Source of the DNA: UBA5314 sp964635975
GTDB lineage: Bacteria > Bacillota > Syntrophomonadia > Syntrophomonadales > Syntrophomonadaceae
Assembly (NCBI GenBank): GCA_964635975.1
Contig: CAZWPO010000001.1
Coordinates: 310,001-374,000, forward strand
Reading direction: 5' to 3'
Length of the DNA stretch: 64,000 nt
Below are positions 26,454 through 34,013 of the stretch, piece by piece. A program made the position numbers and the translations under genes. Position 1 is the stretch's first letter, and each line of letters begins with the position of its first letter. Below the pieces are notes generated by a model. That model was not told the DNA's origin and searched no databases. It saw only the letters and a program-made list of their open reading frames with translations.

Positions 26454-27015
26454 TCCCTTGCTCTTTCAACATTCGATATAGTCTTGATAATGGAAGCCCA
26501 ACCACATTAAAGTAACATCCTTCAATACGTTCGACAAAAACGGAACCCAATCCCTGCACTCCATATGCGCCGGCTTTGTCCATGGGCTCCCCGGTTTTTA
26601 TATAAGCAATTATTTCCTCCTCACTAATAATACGAAATAGCACTCGTGTAACTTCATGTTCCACACAATATATTTCCCCTGTTGGGCTGAATAAGCATAC
26701 TCCGGTAATTACATCGTGGGCCTGACCACTCAATAGACGTAGTGTGTCATAAGCGTCCCGAAGGCCTTCAGGCTTCCCCAGCACCTGGTTCGCGCAGACC
26801 ACGACAGTATCAGCAGCAATTATCAATTCTGCCGGAAAGCGGGCCGCTACATAGGCTGCTTTTTTCCTGGCAATATCACGCACAGCTTCAGTGGGATTCT
26901 TGTATAAAGAGGTGTCTTCATTAATATGAGCAGGCACAGAGTCAAACTCAAGCCCCAACTGCTTAAGCAGCATTTTTCGTCTCGGTGACTGTGATGCCAG
27001 AATAATTCTTTGCAC
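26440..27015 (-). CDS. maf: Maf-family nucleoside triphosphate pyrophosphatase
   Basis: A 191-aa Maf protein with the SxRR motif (ASQSPRRKML), the catalytic AADTVV segment and the GKP/AYDTLRLLSG region. Maf proteins hydrolyse dTTP/UTP and modified nucleotides and influence septum formation when overproduced. Starts with GTG; lies between the DUF4321 gene and radC. Confidence 0.95.
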   Translation of the reverse strand: MQRIILASQSPRRKMLLKQLGLEFDSVPAHINEDTSLYKNPTEAVRDIARKKAAYVAARFPAELIIAADTVVVCANQVLGKPEGLRDAYDTLRLLSGQAHDVITGVCLFSPTGEIYCVEHEVTRVLFRIISEEEIIAYIKTGEPMDKAGAYGVQGLGSVFVERIEGCYFNVVGLPLSRLYRMLKEQGIAVL

Positions 27016-27029
27016 TGAATTACACGCCT

Positions 27030-27296
27030 CTAAAGTTTTCTATAAATCAAGTACGCCGCCGCAAAGCCCAACAAGGCAAACAAATTAAGGCGCAACATAA
27101 AACCAAATGTCAAAGTAAATACCTTGAGGTCCAGGGAGAGCTGGGGCACACCCACACTCTGAAATCTGCCCAGCCATTCCAGAGAGGGGACTAGCTTAAT
27201 AATAAGGTCCCCAATCAGTAGTCCGGCAATTCCTCCCAAACATAATAAAAGCAATAGGATATGCCAGGCGGGATTGCTGCGACCCCTATTGACCAC
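27030..27296 (-). CDS. DUF4321 small membrane protein
   Basis: An 88-aa protein with two hydrophobic segments (about 11-34 and 62-85), matching the DUF4321 family of Firmicutes. It starts with GTG; GGAGG is 7 nt upstream. Located 14 nt before maf, so it is the first gene of the maf-radC-mre unit. Function unknown. Confidence 0.8.
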   Translation of the reverse strand: MVNRGRSNPAWHILLLLLCLGGIAGLLIGDLIIKLVPSLEWLGRFQSVGVPQLSLDLKVFTLTFGFMLRLNLFALLGFAAAYLIYRKL

Positions 27297-27357
27297 CTTC
27301 CAACCTCCAATGGATGATTTTCATAAAGTTTAGCACTAGTGTTAATTAAAGACAAGG

Positions 27358-27399
27358 CAATAAAAAACGGGAAACTCTTCGGTTTAAAGAGCTTCCCGC
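27358..27399 (-). terminator. Terminator after rex
   Basis: On the minus strand CGGGAAGCTCTT pairs with AAGAGTTTCCCG (one mismatch), followed by TTTTTTATT. Confidence 0.88.
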
Positions 27400-27411
27400 A
27401 TACAAATCATT

Positions 27412-28044
27412 CTAGCGGTTGTTATAAGCCAGGTTAAAACTCAAAACCTCCAAATTAACAGAAAGATCTACATTGCGTAAGATTATGTTATTTGGCACCT
27501 TCAATACCCGGGGGGAGAAATTTAAAATCGCTTTTACTCCACTCGCTATGAGCTGATCGGTAACCTCCTGGGCGACCGAAGCGGGGACAGTCACTACACC
27601 AATATTGATCTGGTTTTCCTTAACTCGGTCTTCCAGAACCTTAAGCGATTCAACTTCGACAGGTCCAAGTTGACTCCCAATTTTCTTCTTGTCAACATCC
27701 AGGATGGCCTTTATGCTAAAACCGCGATCAATAAACCCGTGATACAGAGCCAGCGCTGATCCAAGTTTGCCAGCTCCAATAATGACAACATTCCATCGCC
27801 GATCAAGGCCCAGTATCTTCATGAGATGTCCGTAGAGTTCTTCAACCTTGTAACCTACACCGCGAGTGCCAAACTCGCCGAAATAAGCCAGGTCCTTTCT
27901 AACTTGAGCAGAACTGACCCCAACTCCCTGAGCAATCTCATCGGAGGACACTGTTTCCACATTTTCATCGATCAACTGATGTAAATAGCGGGAGTAAATA
28001 GAGAGCCTCATTACTGTGGCTTCGGGTATTTTATAAACCTTCAA
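27412..28044 (-). CDS. rex: Redox-sensing transcriptional repressor Rex
   Basis: About 210 aa. Winged-helix DNA-binding domain (about 5-75, SSDEIAQGVGVSSAQVRKDLAYFGEFG) and Rossmann domain with VVIIGAGKLGSALALY for NAD(H). Rex senses the NADH/NAD ratio and represses fermentative and respiratory genes. Start: a GTG at 28053 abuts AAGGA, while the TTG at 28044 has AAGGAG 8 nt upstream and is preferred. No clear Rex operator (TTGTGA-N6-TCACAA) is seen in its own leader. Confidence 0.96.
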   Translation of the reverse strand: MKVYKIPEATVMRLSIYSRYLHQLIDENVETVSSDEIAQGVGVSSAQVRKDLAYFGEFGTRGVGYKVEELYGHLMKILGLDRRWNVVIIGAGKLGSALALYHGFIDRGFSIKAILDVDKKKIGSQLGPVEVESLKVLEDRVKENQINIGVVTVPASVAQEVTDQLIASGVKAILNFSPRVLKVPNNIILRNVDLSVNLEVLSFNLAYNNR

Positions 28045-28155
28045 GCTCCCCACTCCTTATATCAGATTTACCTCTTGATATGGATCCTCCTAAATAACAC
28101 AAGTATATCCTTAAAAGGGCTAATTGGCTACAAATTGTAAAGATAAGCCTGTATC

Positions 28156-28185
28156 ATTATACAAGATATCGTATCAAATTGTAAA
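28156..28185 (-). promoter_or_regulatory. Sigma-A promoter for rex, overlapping the end of pit
   Basis: TTTACA (28180-28185), 18-nt spacer, TATAAT (28156-28161). The -10 box overlaps the stop codon of the phosphate transporter gene. Confidence 0.65.
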
Positions 28186-29152
28186 TCAGTATTGCAACCA
28201 AAGCAGAAGAAGGAATAGTGACAATCCAGGCGATAAGGATTTGGCGGGCAATATTCCAGCGCACACCCTTTAATCGCTTGGCTGCTCCTACACCCATGAT
28301 GGCAGACGAAACAACGTGAGTGGTGCTTACCGGTAGACCAAAATGAGTAGCGGTCAGAATTACCGCGCAGGAAGTGAAATCAGAAGCAAAGCCGTTTATC
28401 GGCTCAATGCGGAATATCTTTCCGCCCATAGTCTTAATTATCCGCCATCCGCCAAATGCTGTGCCAGCGGCCATGGATGCTGCGCACGCCATCTTCACCC
28501 ACAGGGGTACCTCAAAAGTTGGAAGCAGTTGAGCACCGACCAATACCATGGTTATGATGCCCATCGATTTTTGAGCATCATTAGAACCATGGGAGAAAGA
28601 CAGCGCACACGCAGACAGCATCTGTAGACCCCTAAAATTATTGTTGATTTTGTTAGGTGCAGATCCTTTGAAAAGCCAGAAAAGAATAGTCATTACCAGA
28701 CTCCCGGCCACAACACCAATGATAGGTGCTGATATGAGGCCGGCAAGTATGGTTAGAAAGCCGTTCCACTTGACATACCCGCTTCCGAAAGCAGCGATTA
28801 CCGCCCCGGTTAAGCCCCCGATTAACGCGTGGGATGAACTGCTCGGTATACCGAAGTACCATGTGAACACATTCCAGAATATTGCGCCAGTCAATGCGGA
28901 AATCAGCACGGGAGGTGTAACAAACTGCGGGTCAACAATAGCTTTACCAATCGTAAATGCAACAGCCGTTCCAACCAGAGCCCCACCAAAATTAAACGTG
29001 GCTGCCACAAAAATAGCCTGTCGGGGTGAAAGGGCTTTGGTTGAAACAGATGTTGCGATAGCATTGGCAGTATCATTAAAACCATTTATAAAATCAAAGG
29101 TTAAAGCAAGCAGGATTACAAACAGCAAAGGGGCAATTGATATATCAAACAT
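28157..29152 (-). CDS. pit: Inorganic phosphate transporter, PiT family
   Basis: A 331-aa, roughly ten-helix PiT permease. Both inverted PiT signatures are visible: GFNDTANAIATSVSTKAL near the N-terminus and SHGSNDAQKSMGIIT in the centre, with the C-terminal GLPVSTTHVVSS. It takes up phosphate with a cation. It overlaps the DUF47 gene upstream by 8 nt. A Pho-box-like promoter precedes the pair. Confidence 0.95.
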   Translation of the reverse strand: MFDISIAPLLFVILLALTFDFINGFNDTANAIATSVSTKALSPRQAIFVAATFNFGGALVGTAVAFTIGKAIVDPQFVTPPVLISALTGAIFWNVFTWYFGIPSSSSHALIGGLTGAVIAAFGSGYVKWNGFLTILAGLISAPIIGVVAGSLVMTILFWLFKGSAPNKINNNFRGLQMLSACALSFSHGSNDAQKSMGIITMVLVGAQLLPTFEVPLWVKMACAASMAAGTAFGGWRIIKTMGGKIFRIEPINGFASDFTSCAVILTATHFGLPVSTTHVVSSAIMGVGAAKRLKGVRWNIARQILIAWIVTIPSSALVAILIYNLIRYLV

Positions 29153-29777
29153 ATTTTACTGCAACTCCCTTGATGACATTGCTGACATTCTCACAGTAAT
29201 CCAGCGTAGTCTCCAGGTGTTCATATATTTCTTTCCATTTAATAATATCCACAAGATTTTCAGTGTTTTCGAAGAGTCTGGCAATCCCGGCCCGATATAA
29301 GAAGTCACCCTCGTGCTCATAAGACCTGATAATTTCACAGGACTTCAAAATGCCGGCATGGTGAGTTCGAACATTGGGAAGTTCCGAAACCGCATCCTTG
29401 ATCTCTGCCGCCGCTTCTTCGAGAACTTTGACCAGCTTTAATGCATAGACATCTTTGGGATAACCGGCTTTATAAATCACCACTTTTTCCAGAGTCCCCT
29501 GGATATGATCCAATACATTATTCAACTCCCTGGCCAGTAGAAGGATATCTTCCCGGTCAAAGGGAGTCACAAATGAACTATTTATCTGCTTCATCACTGT
29601 GGATAGTACTTGATCCCCGCGCTCTTCAACTTCGGTCAATCGTTCCAACTTCTGCTCTGCCCCGTTTTGCTCTTCAAAATAACTCTTTAATATAGAACTG
29701 GCTTCGCAGATTGAATCAGCCAATTCATTGAAAAAATAGAAGAACTTCTCTTCTCTCGGTTTGAGGCGAAAACCCAC
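29145..29777 (-). CDS. DUF47 / PhoU-like Pit accessory protein
   Basis: A 210-aa helical protein of the DUF47 family (segments TEVEERGDQVLSTVMKQINS and YEHEGDFLYRAGIARLFE are typical PhoU-like metal-binding helices). These proteins usually pair with a Pit transporter and modulate its activity. First gene of the two-gene phosphate operon; starts with a good SD GGGAGG. Confidence 0.9.
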   Translation of the reverse strand: MGFRLKPREEKFFYFFNELADSICEASSILKSYFEEQNGAEQKLERLTEVEERGDQVLSTVMKQINSSFVTPFDREDILLLARELNNVLDHIQGTLEKVVIYKAGYPKDVYALKLVKVLEEAAAEIKDAVSELPNVRTHHAGILKSCEIIRSYEHEGDFLYRAGIARLFENTENLVDIIKWKEIYEHLETTLDYCENVSNVIKGVAVKYV

Positions 29778-29818
29778 TTAAATACCTCCCTAGGACGTAC
29801 CGCTCAGTCTCTGTGTTC

Positions 29819-29862
29819 ATTATACAAAACATTGTTTTAAGTCTGTGTTAAGAATATGTTAA
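29819..29862 (-). promoter_or_regulatory. Pho-box promoter of the DUF47-pit operon
   Basis: On the minus strand three hexamers TTAACA, TTAACA and TTAAAA are spaced exactly 11 bp apart (29857, 29846, 29835), followed 10 bp later by TATAAT (29819-29824). No -35 box is present; the repeats occupy its place, the layout of PhoP-activated promoters in Firmicutes. PhoP control under phosphate limitation is inferred. Confidence 0.72.
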
Positions 29863-29872
29863 GAATCTTGGG

Positions 29873-31078
29873 TCAGAATTTAATATTGAAGAAAATTTTC
29901 CCCAGTAAATAAAAGGATCCGCTAATTAGCATATACTCATTAGTATTAAGTATACCCAATCCGGTCTTAACTGCCACAGCTGGCTCCTCCTCCTCGATAA
30001 GATCCACATCCGGGTATAGCGACGAAAAGATTTCTCCAAGCCTCTGCCAGTTGTGGGAACGTTCACCCTCAGGCCTCGTTACTATGCAGACCCGGGTGTT
30101 TTTGCCCAAAGCGCTCAGGGCCGGGGCCGCATCCTTGTCATCCAGCATACCCACTACCAGGACCTTTGAACGGCCGGGCCATAGTTCTTCGAGTGAAGCA
30201 GCAAGCGCTCTGCATCCATGTGGATTATGCGCAACATCAGCAATGATCAGGGGCCGCTTACTGATCATTTGAAAGCGTCCGGGAAACTCGATTTTTGATA
30301 GAGACCTGCATATATCATCGGGTTTGCTTTTAAAACCCCGCTGCCCGAGTATGTGAATCACTTTTAGAGCAGTGGCCAGATTCTCCAGCTGGAATTCCCC
30401 AAGTAAAGAAAAATCGGCAGCAATCTCATACTCGTCGGGATTTGATATCGAGACTCGTCCGGTTCCACATTCCAGCCTTTGAATCTTTATATCTGAGCTG
30501 CTAAACACCACAGTTCCCAGATGGGCAGCCTGCTTTTCGATTACATCTCTGGCGACCTCCGGTAGCCGACCTACTACCACAGGAACACCTGCTTTGATGA
30601 TTCCAGCTTTATTTACAGCTATTTTCTCCAAAGTATCGCCCAGGTATTGCATGTGATCGTAGTCGATGCTGGTAATTACAGAAACCTCGGGGATGATTAC
30701 ATTGGTGGAGTCATACAGCCCGCCCATGCCGACTTCCAGCACGGCCAGATCAATTCCTTGTTCCTTGAAATAAAGAAAAGCTATGGCGGTTAAAACCTCA
30801 AACTCGGTCGGATGCTCCCATCCCTTCTCGAGCATATGCTGTGCAGCCTTCAATACCCTATCCAGATATTGGGCGAGGTCTTGACCAGATATCATTTCGC
30901 CATCGATAAGTATCCGTTCTCGATATGAAGAAATGTGGGGAGATAAAAAACTCCCCACTCTATATCCGGCCTGTTTTAATACCGCCGCAGTTATCCAACA
31001 GGTTGATCCTTTCCCATTTGTGCCTGCCACATGTACAACCGGCAAATCCTTTTCCGGATGATCCATCAGTTCGAGCAA
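29873..31078 (-). CDS. folC: Folylpolyglutamate / dihydrofolate synthase, true start upstream and unresolved
   Basis: 401 aa from the first ATG. The P-loop VAGTNGKGS is at residues 17-25, far nearer the N-terminus than in normal FolC (about 45). The same frame upstream encodes the missing family segment (LLGSRPGLDRITALLEL), reaching back to about 31143 into the end of valS, but without ATG, GTG or TTG at its beginning. A TTG right after the valS stop would enter this frame if the A7 run at 31132-31138 had one more A. FolC adds glutamates to folates. Gene order valS-folC is conserved. Confidence 0.88.
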   Translation of the reverse strand: MLELMDHPEKDLPVVHVAGTNGKGSTCWITAAVLKQAGYRVGSFLSPHISSYRERILIDGEMISGQDLAQYLDRVLKAAQHMLEKGWEHPTEFEVLTAIAFLYFKEQGIDLAVLEVGMGGLYDSTNVIIPEVSVITSIDYDHMQYLGDTLEKIAVNKAGIIKAGVPVVVGRLPEVARDVIEKQAAHLGTVVFSSSDIKIQRLECGTGRVSISNPDEYEIAADFSLLGEFQLENLATALKVIHILGQRGFKSKPDDICRSLSKIEFPGRFQMISKRPLIIADVAHNPHGCRALAASLEELWPGRSKVLVVGMLDDKDAAPALSALGKNTRVCIVTRPEGERSHNWQRLGEIFSSLYPDVDLIEEEEPAVAVKTGLGILNTNEYMLISGSFYLLGKIFFNIKF

Positions 31079-31143
31079 TGCCGTGATTCTATCTAGCCCA
31101 GGTCGGCTGCCTAAAAGGCAGAGCTCTTTGAACTTTTTTTCAA

Positions 31144-33795
31144 TTACTTTCTCAGTATGTCCAGGCGTTGTAGGATACCTTCTTTCTTGTTCTGGGCTTC
31201 TTCAGCTTTTTGCGTCTCCTTGTCTATTACCACTTGCGGAGCCCGGGAGAGGAAGTCGGGATTGCCCAGCTTCTGATTAGCCTTGTCCAGCTCATTTTGA
31301 GCATTCTGCAGGTCTTTTGAAAGACGCAGAATTTCTTTTTCTACATCAATCAATCCTTCCAGCGGAACATACAGTTCATACCAAGCGGCAAGGGAAGATA
31401 CCGATTGGGGAGGTTTTATTTCAACTGCCGCTGCAATTTCCAATTCATTGATACCCGCCATAGTTCTAACATATGATTGATATCCGCACAAAGTGCTTCT
31501 AGCTCCCGCTTCAGGGACAGCCATAATGGCTTTGATTTTTGATCCCGGTGGGACGTTAAACTCTGAACGAATGTTGCGTACCGCCCGAATTATGGTTATA
31601 ACCCGCTGCATATCCTCCACTGCTTCGGGCCAATTCAGGTCTGGCCGGTAAGCTGGCCAGGGATTAAGCATTATGGTTTCCTGACTGCCGGGTAGATTCT
31701 GATATATTTCTTCGGTGATAAATGGCATGAAAGGATGCAGGAGATGAAGCACATCTATTAGTACTCCGAGCAGCACGTTTTGAACTACCAGTCTATCTTC
31801 AGGGTTGTTGGAAACACCCAGGCGCGGCTTGCTCAATTCAATATACCAATCGCAATACTCATCCCATACAAAATCATAGAGAATTCGGGCGGCTTCCCCC
31901 AGCTCATACTTCTCCAACAGTCCGCTTACCAATTCTATACGATCCTGCAGCCTCGATAAAATCCAGCGATCAGCCAGCTGGAGATCTTCAGCTCTTAAGG
32001 TTATGTCTCTGTAATCATGCAGATTCATCATTACGAACCTGGAAGCATTCCAAATTTTGTTGGCAAAATTACGGATATTCTCAACCTTTTCCCAATGAAA
32101 TCTTACATCATTTCCAGGCGTCACCCCGGTAATCAATGAGAAGCGCAGGGTATCCGCCCCGTACTTTTCAATTACCTCGATCGGATCTACCCCATTGTCC
32201 AGCGATTTGCTCATTTTTCTTCCCAGGGCATCAAGGATCAATCCATGGATGTTAACATCGTAAAAAGGAACCTCACCGGTTTGTTCTATACCCGAAAAGA
32301 TCATACGCGCTACCCAGAAGAAAATTATGTCTCTTCCCGTGACCAGAACCGATGTCGGATAAAAATGTCGCATATCGTCAGTATCATCAGGCCATCCCAG
32401 GGTAGAAAAGGGCCAGAGGGCACTGGAAAACCAGGTATCCAGAACATCTTCATCCTGAACCAGGGTGGAAGACTCGCACTTAGTACAACGGTCGGGATCA
32501 GTGCGGCTGCAAATAACTTCTCCGCAGTCCTGGCAATACCAGACCGGAATGCGATGTCCCCACCATAATTGCCTGGAGATGCACCAGTCGCGAATATTCT
32601 CCATCCAGTTAATATATATTTTTGTAAAACGCTCTGGTATAAAGCGGATTTCTCCATTGATTACTCTTTGGATAGCAGGCTCGGCCAGGGGCTTCATCTT
32701 TACGAACCACTGGGTTGATATTAGAGGTTCAACCACAGTATCGCAACGCTGACAATGCCCTACTGCATGACGATGATCCTCAATTTTAAGCAAAAGACCC
32801 TGCTCTTCTAAATCTTTTATCACTGCCTGCCTGCATTCATAGCGCTCCATTCCCTGAAACTTGCCGGTATTCTCGTTCATAAAGCCCCGGCTGTCCATGA
32901 CCACTACCTGTGGCAATCCATGGCGCAGACCCATATCGAAATCGTTAGGATCGTGAGCCGGTGTAACCTTTACAGCCCCAGTTCCGAAGTCTTTATCTAC
33001 ATACGAGTCAGCAAATATAGGTATAAGACGGTTCATTAACGGCAAGCGCACCTGTTTGCCGAGCAAGTGGGTATAACGCTCATCATCGGGATGCACTGCA
33101 ACTCCCGTATCTCCCAGCATGGTCTCCGGGCGGGTAGTAGCTACCACTATCCACTCGCTGCTTCCTTCAACCGGATACTTAATATGCCACAAATGGCCAT
33201 CGGATTCACTATGTTCAACCTCAATATCAGAAATGGCCGTATGACATCGCGGACACCAGTTAATTATGTAGTCGCCCTGATAAATCAAGCCCTTCTCGTA
33301 AAGGCGGACAAAAACTTCGCGCACTGCTTTTGAGCAGCCATCGTCCATGGTGAAGCGCTCCCGGCTCCAGTCGCACGATGATCCCATAAGAGAAAGCTGG
33401 CTGGTTATCCGGCTACCATACAGGTGTTTCCATTCCCATACCCTTTCTAAAAATTTTTCCCGGCCCAGATCATTCTTGGACAAGCCTTCACGAGCCAGGG
33501 ATTCCTCGACCCTGGCCTGGGTGGCGATTCCGGCGTGGTCAGTTCCGGGCAGCCAGAGTGTGTTGTAGCCCTGCATTCTACGCCATCTAGTCAGGATATC
33601 CTGCAGGGTGTTGTCAAGGGCATGGCCCAGATGAAGTGACCCCGTCACATTCGGAGGGGGCATTACAATCGAGAATGACTTCTTACTGAAATCCTGGCCG
33701 GGTTTAAAATAACCCCGTTCTCTCCAGAACTCGTACCATTTTGCTTCCACCTGAGCTGGATCGTAAACACTGGGCAGTTTTTTCTCAACTGACAT
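31144..33795 (-). CDS. valS: Valyl-tRNA synthetase
   Basis: An 883-aa class I synthetase. HIGH-type motif in PPPNVTGSLHLGHAL (about 48-62), the editing domain insert, KMSKS in GRKMSKSLDNGVDP, the anticodon-binding domain and the C-terminal coiled coil (about 810-880). It charges tRNA-Val and edits mischarged threonine. The ATG has GAGGAGG upstream. A promoter very close to the gene leaves a leader of about 20 nt, so there is no T-box here. Confidence 0.98.
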   Translation of the reverse strand: MSVEKKLPSVYDPAQVEAKWYEFWRERGYFKPGQDFSKKSFSIVMPPPNVTGSLHLGHALDNTLQDILTRWRRMQGYNTLWLPGTDHAGIATQARVEESLAREGLSKNDLGREKFLERVWEWKHLYGSRITSQLSLMGSSCDWSRERFTMDDGCSKAVREVFVRLYEKGLIYQGDYIINWCPRCHTAISDIEVEHSESDGHLWHIKYPVEGSSEWIVVATTRPETMLGDTGVAVHPDDERYTHLLGKQVRLPLMNRLIPIFADSYVDKDFGTGAVKVTPAHDPNDFDMGLRHGLPQVVVMDSRGFMNENTGKFQGMERYECRQAVIKDLEEQGLLLKIEDHRHAVGHCQRCDTVVEPLISTQWFVKMKPLAEPAIQRVINGEIRFIPERFTKIYINWMENIRDWCISRQLWWGHRIPVWYCQDCGEVICSRTDPDRCTKCESSTLVQDEDVLDTWFSSALWPFSTLGWPDDTDDMRHFYPTSVLVTGRDIIFFWVARMIFSGIEQTGEVPFYDVNIHGLILDALGRKMSKSLDNGVDPIEVIEKYGADTLRFSLITGVTPGNDVRFHWEKVENIRNFANKIWNASRFVMMNLHDYRDITLRAEDLQLADRWILSRLQDRIELVSGLLEKYELGEAARILYDFVWDEYCDWYIELSKPRLGVSNNPEDRLVVQNVLLGVLIDVLHLLHPFMPFITEEIYQNLPGSQETIMLNPWPAYRPDLNWPEAVEDMQRVITIIRAVRNIRSEFNVPPGSKIKAIMAVPEAGARSTLCGYQSYVRTMAGINELEIAAAVEIKPPQSVSSLAAWYELYVPLEGLIDVEKEILRLSKDLQNAQNELDKANQKLGNPDFLSRAPQVVIDKETQKAEEAQNKKEGILQRLDILRK

Positions 33796-33813
33796 CGGTG
33801 ACTCCTCCTCGTC

Positions 33814-33841
33814 ACTATATCTTCATTAAATTAGCTGTCAA
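33814..33841 (-). promoter_or_regulatory. Sigma-A promoter of valS
   Basis: TTGACA (33836-33841), 16-nt spacer, TATAGT (33814-33819). The short remaining distance to the start codon excludes a T-box leader downstream of this promoter. Confidence 0.7.
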
Positions 33842-33947
33842 ATATACAATCTTAATTGTAAGAAACATACCAAGTTTACGCAAGTTTTCAGAACAAAACC
33901 ACTGTTCATATTCTTGCATCAGTATCATTGCAGCCCGGCATGCATAG

Positions 33948-33984
33948 AAAAAAGGACGATGTAGACCTTGTATTACCGTCCTCT
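33948..33984 (-). terminator. Terminator after the 752-aa class surface protein gene
   Basis: On the minus strand AGGACG pairs with CGTCCT around an 18-nt loop, followed by TTTTTTC. The stem is short but the T run is good. Confidence 0.7.
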
Positions 33985-34013
33985 ATTTCTAGCATATGAT
34001 TCATATTTAGCTA

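Noticed and set aside
28054..28155. Rex operator in the rex leader
   Set aside because: No TTGTGA-N6-TCACAA or close variant was found on either strand.
33796..34013. T-box leader for valS
   Set aside because: The likely promoter lies only about 20 nt before the SD, and no T-box sequence or specifier stem was seen. The hairpin upstream is the terminator of the neighbouring gene.
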